A DNA stretch of 64,000 nucleotides from Adiantum capillus-veneris. Lineage: Eukaryota > Streptophyta > Polypodiopsida > Polypodiales > Pteridaceae. Made by a program: the position numbers and the translations under genes. Of the stretch, positions 13,433 through 26,640 are shown piece by piece. The notes under the pieces are model-generated. The model did no database searches, was not told the DNA's origin, and saw nothing but the letters and a program-made list of their open reading frames with translations. Each line of letters begins with the position of its first letter. The stretch's first letter is position 1. Where the stretch lies: assembly GCA_014529385.2 (NCBI GenBank), contig CM043969.1, positions 15,065,446 to 15,129,445 of the forward strand, read 5' to 3'.

Positions 13433-15545
13433 TGGAGAGGGGGAAAGGGGAACACACCCAGCACACAACACAATGCCTCACTATAGCCCAGGGTATACAC
13501 AACGCCCCAATCCACTAGAGTTCACCTTCAAAACTCGACATACTCGGAAGAAAACCACCGCATGGACACAAACATATGCACACACGCCTTGCAATGCACC
13601 AGACAAACTCAATCACTCCGCTTCGCTCAATTCACAACCTTCCACACTCACTTAGCCTCTCTCTATCTCTCTTTGCATGACAAACCTCGGGGGGCACACA
13701 CGGCGACACACGCCTGGAAACACATGCACACACACACAGAGAAGAGAAGGGGGAAGGGAGAATGACGTCCAGAGACTATAGTGGATAGCCTTCTCGCATA
13801 TGTAGCACCATATACAAAAAACATTGCCGGCACGAACCTCGACAAAAATTTCAATGGGCCAAAAAGCCTAATAACAAAAGGCTTCAAGAGCCAGAAGAAA
13901 CATTGGCAAAAAAGCCTCAAAAAATTAATGTTTACCTCCTTTTATAGGGGGAAATAAACCCAAAAAAAGAGAAAATTGTGAGTTCTCTTGTTCGTGCAGT
14001 CCTCTTCTAGCTCCTTTTAGCATTTTCCTAGCATTGCTAGCACTTGGAATATTTTCTTTAGTAACTCTTGCATGGTGCACACTTCTGTCCTTTGTCCGCC
14101 CAAGTCGACGTGCACTTGCCCTCTTGGGCCTTTGGGAATGCCCTCTAGACCTTTGAACACTCTCACTTCACTGCATGTGGTGGGGTTGCCCTCCTTGGCC
14201 GGATTAGGAGACCCTATCCCTCTCTTCTCTCATCTGCCGTGGGACCCTCCCCTAGTTGAGCAATAGCGACATCGCTATTGGGGGGGGCATCCTTGCCTTC
14301 AAAATGTTTTGGGGAAGCCCTTTTGAGGCACGGGAATCGACCCCAGCCAGTCAACCCCAGCCAGCAGGCCACGTCACCTACTCCAAGCGCCCAACCAGCA
14401 CCATCGGCCATCGGCTACGGCCACTGCCACTCCGCCACAACCTTCCAAAAACGCCTTCACCGCCCTTGCTGGGCAACACACCACTACAGAGAGCACTCCA
14501 CTGGGCATGCCATCGCCAAGGCAAGGAAGCTCTCACTCCATCACACATGCTTAATGTTCACCTTGTGGCCTTTATACCCCGCCATCCAACCATGAATTTG
14601 CGCATACGGGATTTACAACCACCACGTAGTGCCCTTTGGTGAGGCTACCCTCCAAGCTCCTTAAGATTTCAAAATTACTTTCATAAAAACGCCCAAAATC
14701 TTTAAAAACTCCATTCCCACTTCCCCAATTTGCATTGCCCACAAACTATCACCTTCTGATCCGTTTGCCGAGCCAAAATAACTAGCCGCAAGCTCATTTG
14801 ACTGACTCCTTTCTCATCCAACCTTGCCACACTTCAAAATTCCTCGAGACCCCGAATGGAGGCCGCCAAAATATGAATATTCATATGTAGCCAACTCCGA
14901 ACAAATGCACCCAACTTTCTAACTGCTATATCTTTTCACTCTTGGATCCGTTTGATGAGCAGTTAACTCTGCTAACTCCATACATTGCATAGCACCTTCT
15001 CGAACCCTGTCGAAATCCAAAAAATGCCAGCTGGCACGACTCCCCATGTGGTCAGGTGGGCACCAATCTAGCCCCTAACAAAACTTCAACTAGCCATAAA
15101 CTGCAACCCGTAGCTCTAATCTGCAATCTGAAAAGACGGGTAGGCTCCATAAATTGAGCAGTATGTGCCTATACCCTGACATCCACTTGGGCCACCTGTC
15201 CCCAGTTTCCCTACTTGGCAAGAATCTGCAATGCATTGAGCCTTCAAACTCTAATAAATTGGGCTCTGTAGCTCGGTTTGATGAGCCGTTTGGACCTCCT
15301 CCTTCAACATCTCAAGCTCTACATTCCTAGACCCAAAGACTGCACCTTGAATCTCCTTCACCTGCTCCCCAAATTAGCCCCTTTTGGATCCTTCCTTGGC
15401 CTATAATCCACATCAGTCATACATTTTTGCTGCTACTTGTCAGTCCATGATCATCCTAGCTGCTCCATCCCTTTGCCATGATTCTACTAGCCTGCACATA
15501 TCTGCCCATGCCATCTTCTATGGTCGACACACTTTGGCTGCACCA
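13433..15545 (-). repeat. 3' LTR of the TR-GAG element
   Basis: 2113 bp. It is alignable to 17865-19857 from the 'tggagagggggaaagggg' end to 'ctttggctgcacca'. Frames here such as 14214-14642 are mirrored in the other LTR and have no domain. Confidence 0.82.
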
Positions 15546-15566
15546 CCATTGCCCACCCCCTAGTTG
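15546..15566 (-). promoter_or_regulatory. Polypurine-like tract of the TR-GAG element
   Basis: On the minus strand, 'aactagggggtgggcaatgg' abuts the LTR start TGGTGCAG. It is imperfect, as expected for an old copy. Confidence 0.5.
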
Positions 15567-15867
15567 AGCATTCATGATTAGCCAAAAAGGACCTTTATTC
15601 CCTTTTTAAATGCAAAACCTTCAACACATTATGGAAAAACCAAAACCATACATACACAATCTTATTATGTCCTACTACCAAACCTTCAAGTGGGTTGCCC
15701 CACTTCTTGCATCACATAGCTTCCACCTGGATCAAACACCTGCCTTTGATATCTTCCACCCATCTATAACTGCTCACCATAGTGCTGTACCCCAACACAC
15801 AGAACATCATGTGTGTAGGTTTCCCATAGCCTACGTTCAACACTCCTTGCATTCCTCTACAAACCGT

Positions 15868-15975
15868 CTACTCTATTATAAGCAGCACCAAGAATACCAT
15901 CAAAAGAACCAAGCAAACTGTCTACTCTATTATAAGCAGCACCAAGCATACCATCAAAAGAACATGTACTTGGCA
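15868..15975. repeat. 54-bp tandem duplication
   Basis: Two copies of 'ctactctattataagcagca...' start at 15868 and 15922 and are nearly identical, so the duplication is younger than the LTRs. Confidence 0.85.
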
Positions 15976-16171
15976 ACAAGCTCCAACACATGTTTGACCC
16001 TCCCTCCAAACCAAATAAAGTGGAGGCCTCAATCATAGACCCTTGCCTCTAATGAACCATCCACCACATAGTTGTATCTACCATCATTTTCATCAACCAT
16101 AGCTTACATACCTTCGATGGAATCAAAGCCACTGTCTTTGATTCTCCTTTCTCCACCACTTGGCATGTCTG

Positions 16172-17109
16172 CTACATCGGAATCTCCACCATCTTTGGCA
16201 TCACAACCTCCTCTTTGGCCACACACTCAATTCCAGCATCATCGAGCCCTTCCTCGTCTACTGGCCCTTCAAGGTCGATCAACACCCTCTTCTCTTCAGC
16301 TTCAATTGCCTGCTCTTCAAGCACCTCTTCTACTGTTGCATCATGCTCCCCTTGGGAAACGATAAGCTTGTTTTCTTTTGCATCCACCTCATCTTCCTTC
16401 ATAGGCACGGCTGCTCCATCCCTCTTCGCAAAATTTTACACTTGTTGCATCACCATGGCACATTCCATCACCACTTTCATCAGCATAGCCATTAGCATGG
16501 CTACACACACCATCTTTACCTGCATACCATCATCTGTTGGCTTGGACTGCTCCACTTGGTCTTCATCATGCACATCGGCTTGCTCTGCTTCCTGGTCTTC
16601 TTGCACATGGGCTACTACCATATCATCAAACACATAATAAGGTAGTTTTACCTTTACTAGATTCGGTTCATCAGACTTTGTCTCCTCGCCATAGGATGTG
16701 GATTCATCCGCTCTAGCCTCCTTGCTTGTCTCCCAGCAACTCGAGCTTGTGCCTTCTTCATCATCGGCATCATATACCGATTCCGTATCTGCATCTTCAT
16801 CTGCTTGCTGCTCCATAAAAACTTGATCATCTTCATAAAAACTTGATCATCTTCATGGCTTTGCTCACTTTCTTCATCAGCTTCTAAACCCTCAGTATCT
16901 GCATCTCAATTGCATGTTACCTTTTCATGCAAACTTTCCACCAGAACAGGCTTTACCTCTTCATTCTGCACTAGAGCCTCCACATCTACTACTACCGCTT
17001 TTACACACTGATTCACTTTGACATGGATCTTCTCCTTGTTGACAAGCTTGTCCACCCTCGGCACATGCACATCACAAACTGGAAATTTCCAAGGAACATA
17101 ATCAACCAT
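16172..17109 (-). CDS. Acidic, low-complexity reading frames of the TR-GAG element
   Basis: Three minus-strand frames (16906-17109, 16436-16816 and 16172-16408) follow Gag. They are rich in Glu and Asp, with phrases such as 'DEEGTSSSCWETSKEARADE' and 'KVKLPYYVFDDMVVA', and I recognise no domain. They probably represent the C-terminal half of the element's protein or a separate product, and are decayed. A short tandem repeat of 'aaaacttgatcatcttcat' lies at 16818-16856. Confidence 0.4.
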
Positions 17110-17374
17110 AGGCCTTACCTCAACATGCTTTGCACTTCAAACAATTGGAGCTGCCTTTGGTCCCCGACCAAAGAACACTTCGCCATGTCTGCAACTGGCA
17201 CATAATCTGTTGGCTTTAACACGCCCAACTCCAGCTTCTACTTTACTTTTCTACTCTTCATCTCGGCTAGTTAGACCATGTCTTCATATGTATCCACACC
17301 GTCCTCGACCTTTTCTCTAATCCTTGGATGCAAGCACTCTAGTAGCTTCAACAGCTTCAAGTATTGATTGTCTT

Positions 17375-17734
17375 TTACCCTAATAGCAACCTGTAACTGC
17401 TTCCAACAGGCTTCAAACTACTCAATGAGAATGGAAAATCCTTAATCACAGCCTGGTGTACCGCCTTTAGCCTGGCACCAGCTTCCTTTGTCGTAATCAC
17501 CTCTCCAAACTGCTCTAGAAACTGACTTTGCAATCTTTGCCATGATCCTCGATCACTGCTCTTTAAACCATCGAACCAAACCTTGGCTCTTCCTCGCATC
17601 AACAGGGGCACCGTCTGCAGTTTTTTCGCATCCGTCAACATATGCATCGACAGTAGCCATAACTCAAAATCTGTTAACCAATCCTCGGGATCTTCAATGC
17701 CCGTAAATATGGGGCCAAAACGTGGCTCCACCAT
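17375..17734 (-). CDS. Gag capsid domain of the TR-GAG element
   Basis: The frame starts 'MVEPRFGPIFTG' and holds a classic retrotransposon Gag pattern: 'EDPEDWLTDFELWLLSMHML', then 'RGRAKVWFDGL' and 'SWQRLQSQFLEQFGEV' (about residues 14-80). This matches the Ty3-type Gag core with its conserved W..L....F...F. It is the only enzyme-free retroviral-type domain between the LTRs. The copy is old and broken downstream. Confidence 0.7.
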   Translation of the reverse strand: MVEPRFGPIFTGIEDPEDWLTDFELWLLSMHMLTDAKKLQTVPLLMRGRAKVWFDGLKSSDRGSWQRLQSQFLEQFGEVITTKEAGARLKAVHQAVIKDFPFSLSSLKPVGSSYRLLLG

Positions 17735-17864
17735 CTTTGCTAGCTTAAAACTTCACCATCAAACACCTCGACCATCAGCCGGTTACCCCTTTGTCGGTTA
17801 AAAAACACCACTTTCAACCTCAAATTGGAGCATCAGACAACTCCTCAATAGGGGCACTAGAAGA

Positions 17865-19857
17865 TGGAGAGGGGGAAAGGGGATCACACCCAGCACACAA
17901 CACAATGCCTCACTATAGCCCAGGGTATACACAACGCCCCAATCCACTAGAGTTTACCTTCAAAACTTGACACTATCCGCAAGCAAACCACCGCCTGCAC
18001 ACAACCATATGCATACACACCTTGCAATGCACCAGACAGACTCAATCACTCTACTCCGCTCAATTCATAGTCTTCCACACTCACACAGCCTCTCTATATC
18101 TCTCTTTGCACGACAAACCTCGGGGGGACACACACACCGACACACGCTCGGAAACACATGCAGACAAGCAAAGAAGAGAAGGAGGAAGGGAGCATGACGC
18201 CTAGAGTGAATAGCCTTCTTGCATATGCAACATCATATACAACCAACACACTACGGCATGAACCTCGGCAAAATTTTCAACAGACCAAAAAGCCTAATGA
18301 CAAAAGGCTCCAAGAGCAAGAAGCAACATTGGCAAAAAAGCCTCAAAAAATTAACGTTTACCTCATTTTATAGGGGGAACTAAACCCAAAAAAGGAAAAA
18401 ATTGTGAGTTCTCTTGTCCGTGCAGTCCTCTTCTAGCTCCTTTTAGCATTTTCCTAGCACTGCTAGCACTTGGCATATTTTCTTTATGCACACTTCTGTC
18501 CTTTGTCCGCCCAACTCAACTTGCACTTGCCCTCTTGGGCCTTTGGGAATGCCCTCTAGACCTTTGAACACTCTCACTTCAATGCATATGGCGGGATTGC
18601 CCCCCTTGGCTGGCTTTGGGACTCTCTCTCCCTCTCTTCTATCATCTTCCACGAGACCCTTCCCTGCAACATCGCTATTGGGGGGGGCACCCTTGCCTTC
18701 AAAATGTTTGGGGAAAGCCCTTCTGGGTGCGGGGAATCGACCCCAGCAAGGCCACGTTACCTACTACAGGCACCCAACCAACACTACCTGCCACCGGCTA
18801 TGGCCACTGCCATGCCGCCACAACCTTCCAAAAACGCCGACACCGCCCTTGCTGGGCAACCCGCCACTACACAGAGCACCCCACTGGGCATGCCATCGCC
18901 AAGGCAAGGAAGCTCTCACTCCACCACACATGCTTAATGGCGTTCACTTTGTGGCCTTTATACCCCACCATCCAACCATACATTTGTGCATACAGGATTT
19001 ACATGATCGCCATGTGGTGCCCTCTGGTGAGGCTACCCCCCAAGCTCCTTAAGATTTCAAAGTTACTTTCATAAAAACCCCTAGAAGCTTTAAAAACTCC
19101 ATTCCCGCTTCCCCAATTTGCATTGCCCACAAACTATCACCTGCTGATCCGTTTGCCAAGCCAAAAAACCCAGCCACAAGCTCATTTGAGTGACTTCTTT
19201 CTCATCCAACCTTGCCGCACTTCAAAATTCCTCGAGATCCCAAATCAAGGCCGCCAAAATATGAATATTCATCTGTAGCCAACCCCGAACAAATGCACCC
19301 AACTTTCTAACTGCTATATATTTTCACTCTGGGATCCGTTTGACGAGCAGTCAACTCTGCTAACACCATACATTGCATAGCACCTTCTTGAACCCAACCT
19401 AGCCCTCAACAAAACTTCAATTGGCCATAAAATGCAACCCGTAGCTCTGATCTGCAATCTAAAAAGACGGGTAGGCTCCATAAATCGAGCACTATGGGCC
19501 TATACCCTGACATCCACTTGGGCCACCTGTCCCTAGTTGCCCTGCCCGGCAATCTTTGCACTCCAATAAATTGGGCTCTGTAGCTCGGTTTGATGAGCCG
19601 TTTGGACCTCCTTCTTCAACACCTCAAGCTCTACATTCCCAGACCCAAAGATTGCACCTTGAATCTCCTTCACCTGCTCCCCAAATTAGCCCCTTCTGGA
19701 GCCTTCCTTGGCCTATAAGCCGCATCAGTCATACATTTCCACTGCTACTTGTCAGTCCATGATCTTCCTAGCTGCTGCAGCCCTTTTCCATGATTTTGCT
19801 AGCCTGTACATATCTGCCCATGCCATCTTCTATGGTCAGTACACTTTGGCTGCACCA
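17865..19857 (-). repeat. 5' LTR of the TR-GAG element
   Basis: 1993 bp, partner of 13433-15545. I could not identify a standard primer site beside it: the minus-strand sequence after CTCTCCA is tcttctagtgccccta. Confidence 0.8.
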
Positions 19858-21927
19858 ATGTGGCACCTTATGTTGCTATTCTGAAGTTTCTCTACCCATG
19901 GCATGTATCTTAAAGACTTGCATTTCCCTACTTAAGGTAAGAGATAATTGCGTAAACCAAAAATCTTTACTTTTCCATAACTTGCATCTTCAATCTTGGT
20001 GGATAGTGAAATCCATCTATGATTGCATCCCCAATCTACCAAAACAGGTACAATCTTTCTTCTTAGGTTGCATAAAGAGATGTTATGATGATATGTCTCA
20101 CTTAGGATAGCATGGCCTAATCTATCACCTCACAAAGCTAATAAGAATGGCCTAATCTATCAACTCACAAATCTAATAAGCATGATTTTTCTACCACTCA
20201 TGGGGACTTCGTCTCCTTTAGATATTTTTCTTTTTGATGCGTTGAAGGAACTTATCCACCCAACCCCTACCCCATCCTAGTAGATATAGGGGTTCCCTAT
20301 AGATGCTTTAATGACATCCTTTGTATCAACTCACATGACCCATCCTACTTTATAAAACATCAAAAGATCTACAGAAACACAAAATTTCTCAATCTACATC
20401 TATCCATCATAGATAGGCAACTAGCTAGAAAATAAGATTGCCTACCATGTACTGCCATCAAGTACATAAAAGGTCAAGCAATAGATCATCTAACTTAGCA
20501 TCTCCCAACTCCAGCCCATCTTATTTTGTAATAACTATCCATTTGAAGCCCCCTAAGACATAAAATCATGTGGCAATGCCTTTTGCAATAATGGTTTTGA
20601 GAGAGCCAAGCTATCGAGACTTATTATTAGAAGATCTATCTAAGAGTATAAAGATTTCTCACACACATGTGACCCCCTAATGATCTTTTTTTAATTAAAA
20701 ATTGGAGAGCACTAGGATCCCTTTGGGGAGCCTAGTGCCCCCAAAAGGAGTAATCCTATCCTAGTGTGGGTGGAGGAGTGTATCTTCTCCTCACATATAG
20801 ACTATTTTAACTAGGGTTTATGCACACAATTATTATTTTTATGCCAAAGGGCATATTGTGGTCTCTTGTTATTTCATGGAACACCCTAGAAAAAATGGAG
20901 GTATACCAATGAGTGGAACTAAAAGCGATTTTGGTGGAAACCTACACTTCAAAAGCTACATTTCCAAAAAGAATGGGGTCTTCATGTAACTTGTTGAATT
21001 TGAAATAAACCCACATGCTTTGGCCACACAAGTTTTTGGAAAAGAAAGGAAGGGGTATAGCTTAAAGAATAGGCAGCTCAAAAAGTGCTTTTGGTGAATA
21101 GCATTTTGTCTTGTTCAAACCTTGAGGGGTGCACTATTCAAAACCCCCTTATAACATGCATCCGTTGTGGGGTAATTAAAATTCTTTTTTAACATGTTTG
21201 AATGATTAAAATTATTTTGAAAAATGTTTTTAAAATAGAATATAAAATCCCTTTTTGTTAATGTATTTTTGTTAATTTGCCTAAAATGTTTGCATTTAAA
21301 AGTCCCTCCCGCTAAACTCACACGGTGCATTAACATGATTACATAGTGTACCCTTGCAAGGGAAGAAAAAGGAAAGGTTGGCATGGTGCCCCACTGCCCC
21401 ACCTACACCTCACCCGCCTTTTCCAAAACTAAAAAGGGGATAATTTTAAAAGGCTGCCAAGGCCACCTCCTACTCTTTAACAAGGGTGAAAAACCACTAT
21501 GGCCTACATAAGGCTATTGGAAATATTTCATAGTACTAGGCTTCTTCGCTCTTTGTGAAATAAAAAGTGACACTAGTATTTTAAAACATTTGGTATCACA
21601 AGAAATATTATGTTTTTTTGGAAAAAAGTATAACAATGAACTATTTAGAGTAAAATATATTCCAAAAGCATAAAATATAATGTTTGATATAATACTTAAT
21701 GCCCCTTTTTGAGGAAAGAAATACACAAATGTCAACACCCTCTCATATGGGTCTCAAAGAAATGATTTTTAAAAAATTATTATTAATAGCTTGTCATGTG
21801 GCAGTGATCTACAAGCTTTATCCAATGGTCTAGAGATGCACCCAAAATCCAACCCTTTACTAACGACTCCTTATGTAGTCCAAATATGTGGCCCATTCCC
21901 CACCCCTCTTGAAATATGGCATATGCT

Positions 21928-21930
<3 letters not shown>
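19858..21930. other. Unassigned AT-rich DNA
   Basis: No gene recognised. A 35-bp tandem duplication ('atggcctaatctatca..tcac') occurs at 20112-20182. Frames at 21115-21402 and 21514-21738 are AT-driven. Confidence 0.5.

Positions 21931-21931
<1 letters not shown>

Positions 21932-21970
<39 letters not shown>
21932..21970. repeat. (CT)n microsatellite
   Basis: About 19 CT units. Confidence 0.95.
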
Positions 21971-21973
<3 letters not shown>

Positions 21974-22264
21974 GGAGGTTACTCCCACTTCCCCTTTCCC
22001 TTCGATGTAACTCCCTCTCTTCAATCTTAAGCACCCACCACCACCTCCTCAATCTAACCTCTCTTGGCATGAGATTCAAAAAGACCACACTATAATTGGT
22101 GGTAGTCTAAGTTTCACTTTTCACATTTATGAAGGATACCACAAAAAGCTGTCAAAGGACACTCACGACAAAAACACCTACACTCATGAATGCTACTCAA
22201 GTTGGATAAATTAGGGTTGACATTAGGTGTACATCAATAAAAAGTAGGGATATCTTTTAAAACC

Positions 22265-23196
22265 TATCTTTCACCCTTTTAAAAAATTACAGTCTAATAT
22301 ATTTCTTATTGGGTAACGGTGGTAGGTAGTAGGAGACCTCTTTGCCTAATGAGCTCTCTCTACAACCCTACCTCACTCAAACCTACCTATTGTAATTCAC
22401 CAATGGGATCTCTACCTTGAAATATTTGTATTTTTTGGCAAAAGGAATAGATGAACAACAAGGTGAGGAGGCACTAAGACCTGCTAAGTATAGGGGAGAT
22501 GAGAGTTATGGAGAAAAAGTTTAAATGAGTGCTTACAATCACATGGCATTTTTTCTATGATATAATATAAAATTGTATTATCAATTATACATGCATAATC
22601 ACAAATGGCTTATATATTACAAATCAAAGGGCTCCACTTAAACAACAAGGTGAAAATTAGCATTTTTAAAAGAAAACATAATTAAAAATGAAAAATAGAA
22701 ACAACAAAGAAAGAGACACATCGACGGACTAAAACAAAAGAATATTTTAATTCTTTCATAAGAAAAATAGATTTAACAAGCATAGGAAATAATAAAATAA
22801 TTCAATGAAATAAATATTTATGAAGTCCTTAAATGAAAGGAATCTTTACAAGTTGAAATATTAAGAAAAAGTTTGTTGAGTCAATACTTGACATCATGGA
22901 TCAAACTCTAATGAATGCACTCTTTAATCCTTTGTTCTCTAAAGCACTTTTCAGTGTGCCAAAGAAGTGTATGCAGCTTTGGAAAATAGCATTTAGAAGG
23001 ACATGAATTTCTTTCTCTTGAAGACTTATAAGGCCCTTTCCAAGGACACATGTCCATCAATTAGAATTGAATAACCTTCACTATATGGGTACTAAGGCCT
23101 TTAATAGGCCAAGAAAGGCATTTTGGATTTTTTGCAATCACATGATCAAATTTCATACTAGTTTATATTCTGAATAATGTGTAGCTTGGTAACCCT

Positions 23197-23200
<4 letters not shown>
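22265..23200 (+). repeat. Second copy of the ancient repeat, without the LARD
   Basis: It matches both flanks of the LARD insertion. 22,265-22,375 corresponds to 2,900-3,018, 22,385-22,460 to 11,505-11,590, and 23,130-23,197 to 11,595-11,675. Between 22,460 and 23,130 it carries about 670 bp of AT-rich DNA absent from the first copy. It acts as a natural empty site for the LARD. Confidence 0.6.

Positions 23201-23250
<50 letters not shown>
23196..23250. repeat. (TG)n(GA)n compound microsatellite
   Basis: About 12 TG units are followed by about 15 GA units. Confidence 0.95.
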
Positions 23251-23253
<3 letters not shown>

Positions 23254-24489
23254 TACAAAGGAAGTTTTCTAAAATAGATCAGCAAGACGCTCAATAAACT
23301 TTCTATTGAGAAATTATGGCTTTGGGATGTACTCTTTGTCCTCTACCGGTCTTTTTACAACACAATCTTCTTTGTCTATACTTCCATATTTTGAAGCTCC
23401 ACACATCCAAAGGTGTGTTTTGGCTTGCAGCCATGTTGACATTTCTACTTTATTTCTAGTGTGTTTTATGCTAAGATCTTGCATTGTAGCGGGGCTACAG
23501 GGCTACACAGGGCTCAACTTGCATGGATACCTTGGTGGATGTGCTCTAGAGCATTATCATTCAGTTGGACCATACTTGGTATGGGAGCCTGGGCACTCTT
23601 GCACCGCCCCATCAGTTGGTGCCCTCTGTGGACGCACCGGCCAACCAAGATGGGGCTCATACCACCTTGTCCAGAGAGGTAGCATTCATCATCCAGAGTG
23701 TGGCTAGCTTATGGCCATTCTGCTCAAAGAATTCAAGAGCTACCGGACAACACTTCTTTAGTAGTTGAGGCAATTGTGAACCAGGCTAGTGGGGGCTAGG
23801 GCCGTCTAGTAGCCAACCAGGCGACTAATGAAAAAACTCATCAGTGGATTCACTAGGCCATCATTAGTAGATATTTTTAGTTGCCATGATTTTCCTTGGC
23901 TAGATATTTCTAGTAGCATCAAATATGTGGCGGTCATGCAATGGCCCTGGCTAGTGAATATATACACCATTATGGATAGTAGAGTTCAGAGATAGTTCTT
24001 GAGAGTCTAGCTAGAGTTCTAAGAGCATTGATAGTCTTGCAAGTCTATTTTTGTGTGAGAGTCCACTGTGTGTCACACTCTAGAGCACTTCACCTTCGTT
24101 GTCTACCATTAGGCATGTGAGCCTTTTGGCCTTGTTGTATAGTTACATTGTGGTTTTTTGTTGTACTTTCACCCACTGCACTCTCCATTGCACCTCAGCC
24201 TCTGCATCCCCATTGTACCTTGTTGTGAAGTCGTGGACTGGGTAGAGTTGGCAGCAGCCAGCAGGACTAATCATTGTATGGTCATCTGGTTATGTATAGG
24301 GTGTTGCCTTGGAGGGCTTATGGTTGTCTACTCTATTGTTTGAGTTCCCAATTCATTGTTCATTTCTATTTTCATGTTTTTGCATTGGGTGGGTTTTGAG
24401 CTAGCTTGTGAGTTTACGTGCATAGTGCATCCAGAGCACCCCACCACTAGAGAGCATTGTGAACAATTTCCATGTACATGCATCCTCAA
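23251..24489. other. Unassigned DNA, possibly LTR-derived
   Basis: A 133-codon frame (23306-23707) has no recognisable domain. A TATA-like 'gaatatatacacc' at about 23,956 and a primer-site-like 'tggtgccctctgtgg' at about 23,617 hint at a retroelement end. No partner LTR was found. Confidence 0.35.
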
Positions 24490-26640
24490 TGGTTTTGGCC
24501 ATTACTTGTTCTTCTAATCAAATCTCCAAGTTGTCAATCGTTTGTGGTGCAATTTTTACTTCCATTTTCTTTTGTGGTTGTGGTTTTGTTTTGGTTTAAT
24601 ATTTGTTTGAGGAGACATTTCAACAATCTTTGCCTTTAGAGTTTCAAATTCAACTCTTTGTTGTTTTGTTTTGAGAGGCGGGGTAGATAGTGTAGGTGCC
24701 ATTAATGCTCGTGTAGTCTCTATCAAAGTTTTGCGCATCTCTAGCCTCTACTTCTCTACCTCAATAGGAGAGTAATTCATCCATCGTTGCTCTAAAGTTT
24801 GGTTCGTTTTCAATCTAGCTTCAAATGCTTGTAACATAGTGTCTAATGGCTCTAGAACTTTGTCTATCAACAATGATCCTCATGTTGATATCTTAGATGA
24901 TTTTGCTTTCTTCGTTTATTCCTTGTTTTTTCCTTTTCTTGTTTCAACTGCTCTTTGGTTTGTTGCAACTTGGTTTTCAAGGCAATTTTCTCTTTTATCC
25001 TTTTTTGGTTTCATTTTATCTCGTTTTGATTTCAAGATTTTCTTTCAATCATCACCAATATGCTCTCAAGTTTTGCTTGAACATGCAATTTATGTTCCTA
25101 TTCGACAAGTTTGTCTTTGTTAGCTTCTTGAGCTTGAGCTCTAGTCATCTTATTTATAGGAATCGTTGGTTCTACCTCAGATCCTCTTGAAGAAGTATCA
25201 CTCCTACAATGTTTATTGTTACTTGTCCCTTGTTGTTTGGTGTTTTGGACAATTAGGAATGACGTGTGTCTCATCACATTCTAGACAATATCCAAATATT
25301 ACGTTCATGCTTGCTGATAAGCATAATATCTTGCCCAATAATTCTCACCACACTTGTAGCATGGTCCTACTTATTGCTTAGTGGTGGTGCAATTGATGGT
25401 TATTCTTGCCTGATAAGAATGGTCTTTGATCCATACTCTTGATTGGCTATGAACATTAAGGTGTTCTCGTCCATGTAATAATGATTTTCTATGGGTTGTC
25501 TCACATATGATGGTTGTGCAATAAATTATGAACTCTACCATGAAGGATAGGTATCTCTAGCATAAGAGTTACTGTTTGGCATCATTCTATAGGTATCTCT
25601 AGGCTTCGCATAATAGGAAGAATACATCCTCAATGCTTGTCTCTCATGTGGTTCAACTAGTTGAGTGTGGTTGACTACCACTCTACTATCGTTCAGAAGA
25701 GGTGGTTGTTGCCCTAATATACGTTGCGGTCTCTTAGCACCTTGCACAATCCTATTTTGATCCATTGGAAATCTTGGAAGTAAAAATTGATGCCCGCTTG
25801 AAATCTATATGCTCTCTCTGATACCCATACTTTTGGTTATAATATCACTCACTTGTCTCATGATTGGTACAATTTTGCTCTATGGTACACCATTTCAATG
25901 GGTATTCTATATTGACTATTGCTGGTTTTGGCTATGTATTACATAAGTAAGTAGAATGGTCCCACCCACACATCTCACACTTCCTCATTTGTGGCTATCT
26001 CATGTTTATATTTTGTCCAAAGTGTAGGCTCAATAGTCATGCTACTTCTTCTGCTGGATCACCTAGATTGGGCATTGATTGAGGTTGAGCAACTCGTATC
26101 ATGTTGGTTTCACTAGAGTCGTAGTTTTTGCATCCTTTGTAGCCTCACCATAAGCTTTACAATTTTCCACAAGTTAGAAATCTTCTTTTGTGACTTGCTC
26201 AAAGGTGGTACATCCTTTTAAGTGTAGATCTCTTTTTAGAGTTTCAATTTTTAAGCCCTCTATAAAGAGAACGGACAATCTTTCGTCCTGTGGTGGTAAC
26301 TCTCGTGTGGGGAATCTCTCAAGGTATTGTTTGAATCAAAGAAACTCTTCCTTCACCTTTTCATTGTCCTTCTGCTTGAAAGCATAGATTTGTGACACCG
26401 TGTTGTGCTTGATCCCCCATTGCAAATTCTTTCAAGAGTTTTTCAACATTTGAAAAATCCTCTATGTTCCATGGTTGGAACCAAGTCAACGCTACCCTTC
26501 CAAGGTTAAGCCAAATCCCTCTTAATTGTGTATGCAAATCAAATACTTATTTATCTCTTAACACTTGTTTAAATAGTGACACATGTGCACACAAATCCCC
26601 TAACCCATTGTAGTTTGACTTCACACATTTGGCCATTGTT
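24490..26640 (-). mobile_element. Decayed antisense Ty3-type Gag, same lineage as the 30-kb element
   Basis: Read on the minus strand, 26,640 down to 24,490 follows the Gag of the 30,085-45,630 element in order. It has 'HVSLFKQVLR', 'GLTLEG..ALTWFQPWNI', the 'RPQRILGQQPPL' proline-rich stretch (25,535-25,765), a zinc-knuckle equivalent 'GPCYKCG' near 25,360, and the basic coiled-coil region near 24,950. It is heavily decayed, with many breaks, and far older than the 30-kb copy. Confidence 0.75.

Larger units (their letters stand above)
13433..19857 (-). mobile_element. LTR element with Gag but no polymerase, TR-GAG type, about 6.4 kb
   Basis: Direct repeats of about 2.0-2.1 kb (13433-15545 and 17865-19857) bound only 2.3 kb of interior. 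Read on the minus strand the LTRs run TGGTGCAG...CTCTCCA. A purine-rich tract precedes the 3' LTR (low coordinates) and a Gag domain follows the 5' LTR (high coordinates). No protease, RT or integrase fits in the interior. LTR divergence is roughly 10% with several indels, so it is old. No convincing target duplication remains (TACGT against ATGTG). Decay is evident, with several breaks. Confidence 0.78.

Noticed and set aside
13428-19862. Target duplication for the TR-GAG element (TACGT against ATGTG)
   Set aside because: Only a shifted 4-base partial match; not convincing.
23607-23640. Primer-site-like 'tggtgccctctgtgg' after CATCA
   Set aside because: No LTR partner and no Gag follows; kept only as a hint in the feature list.
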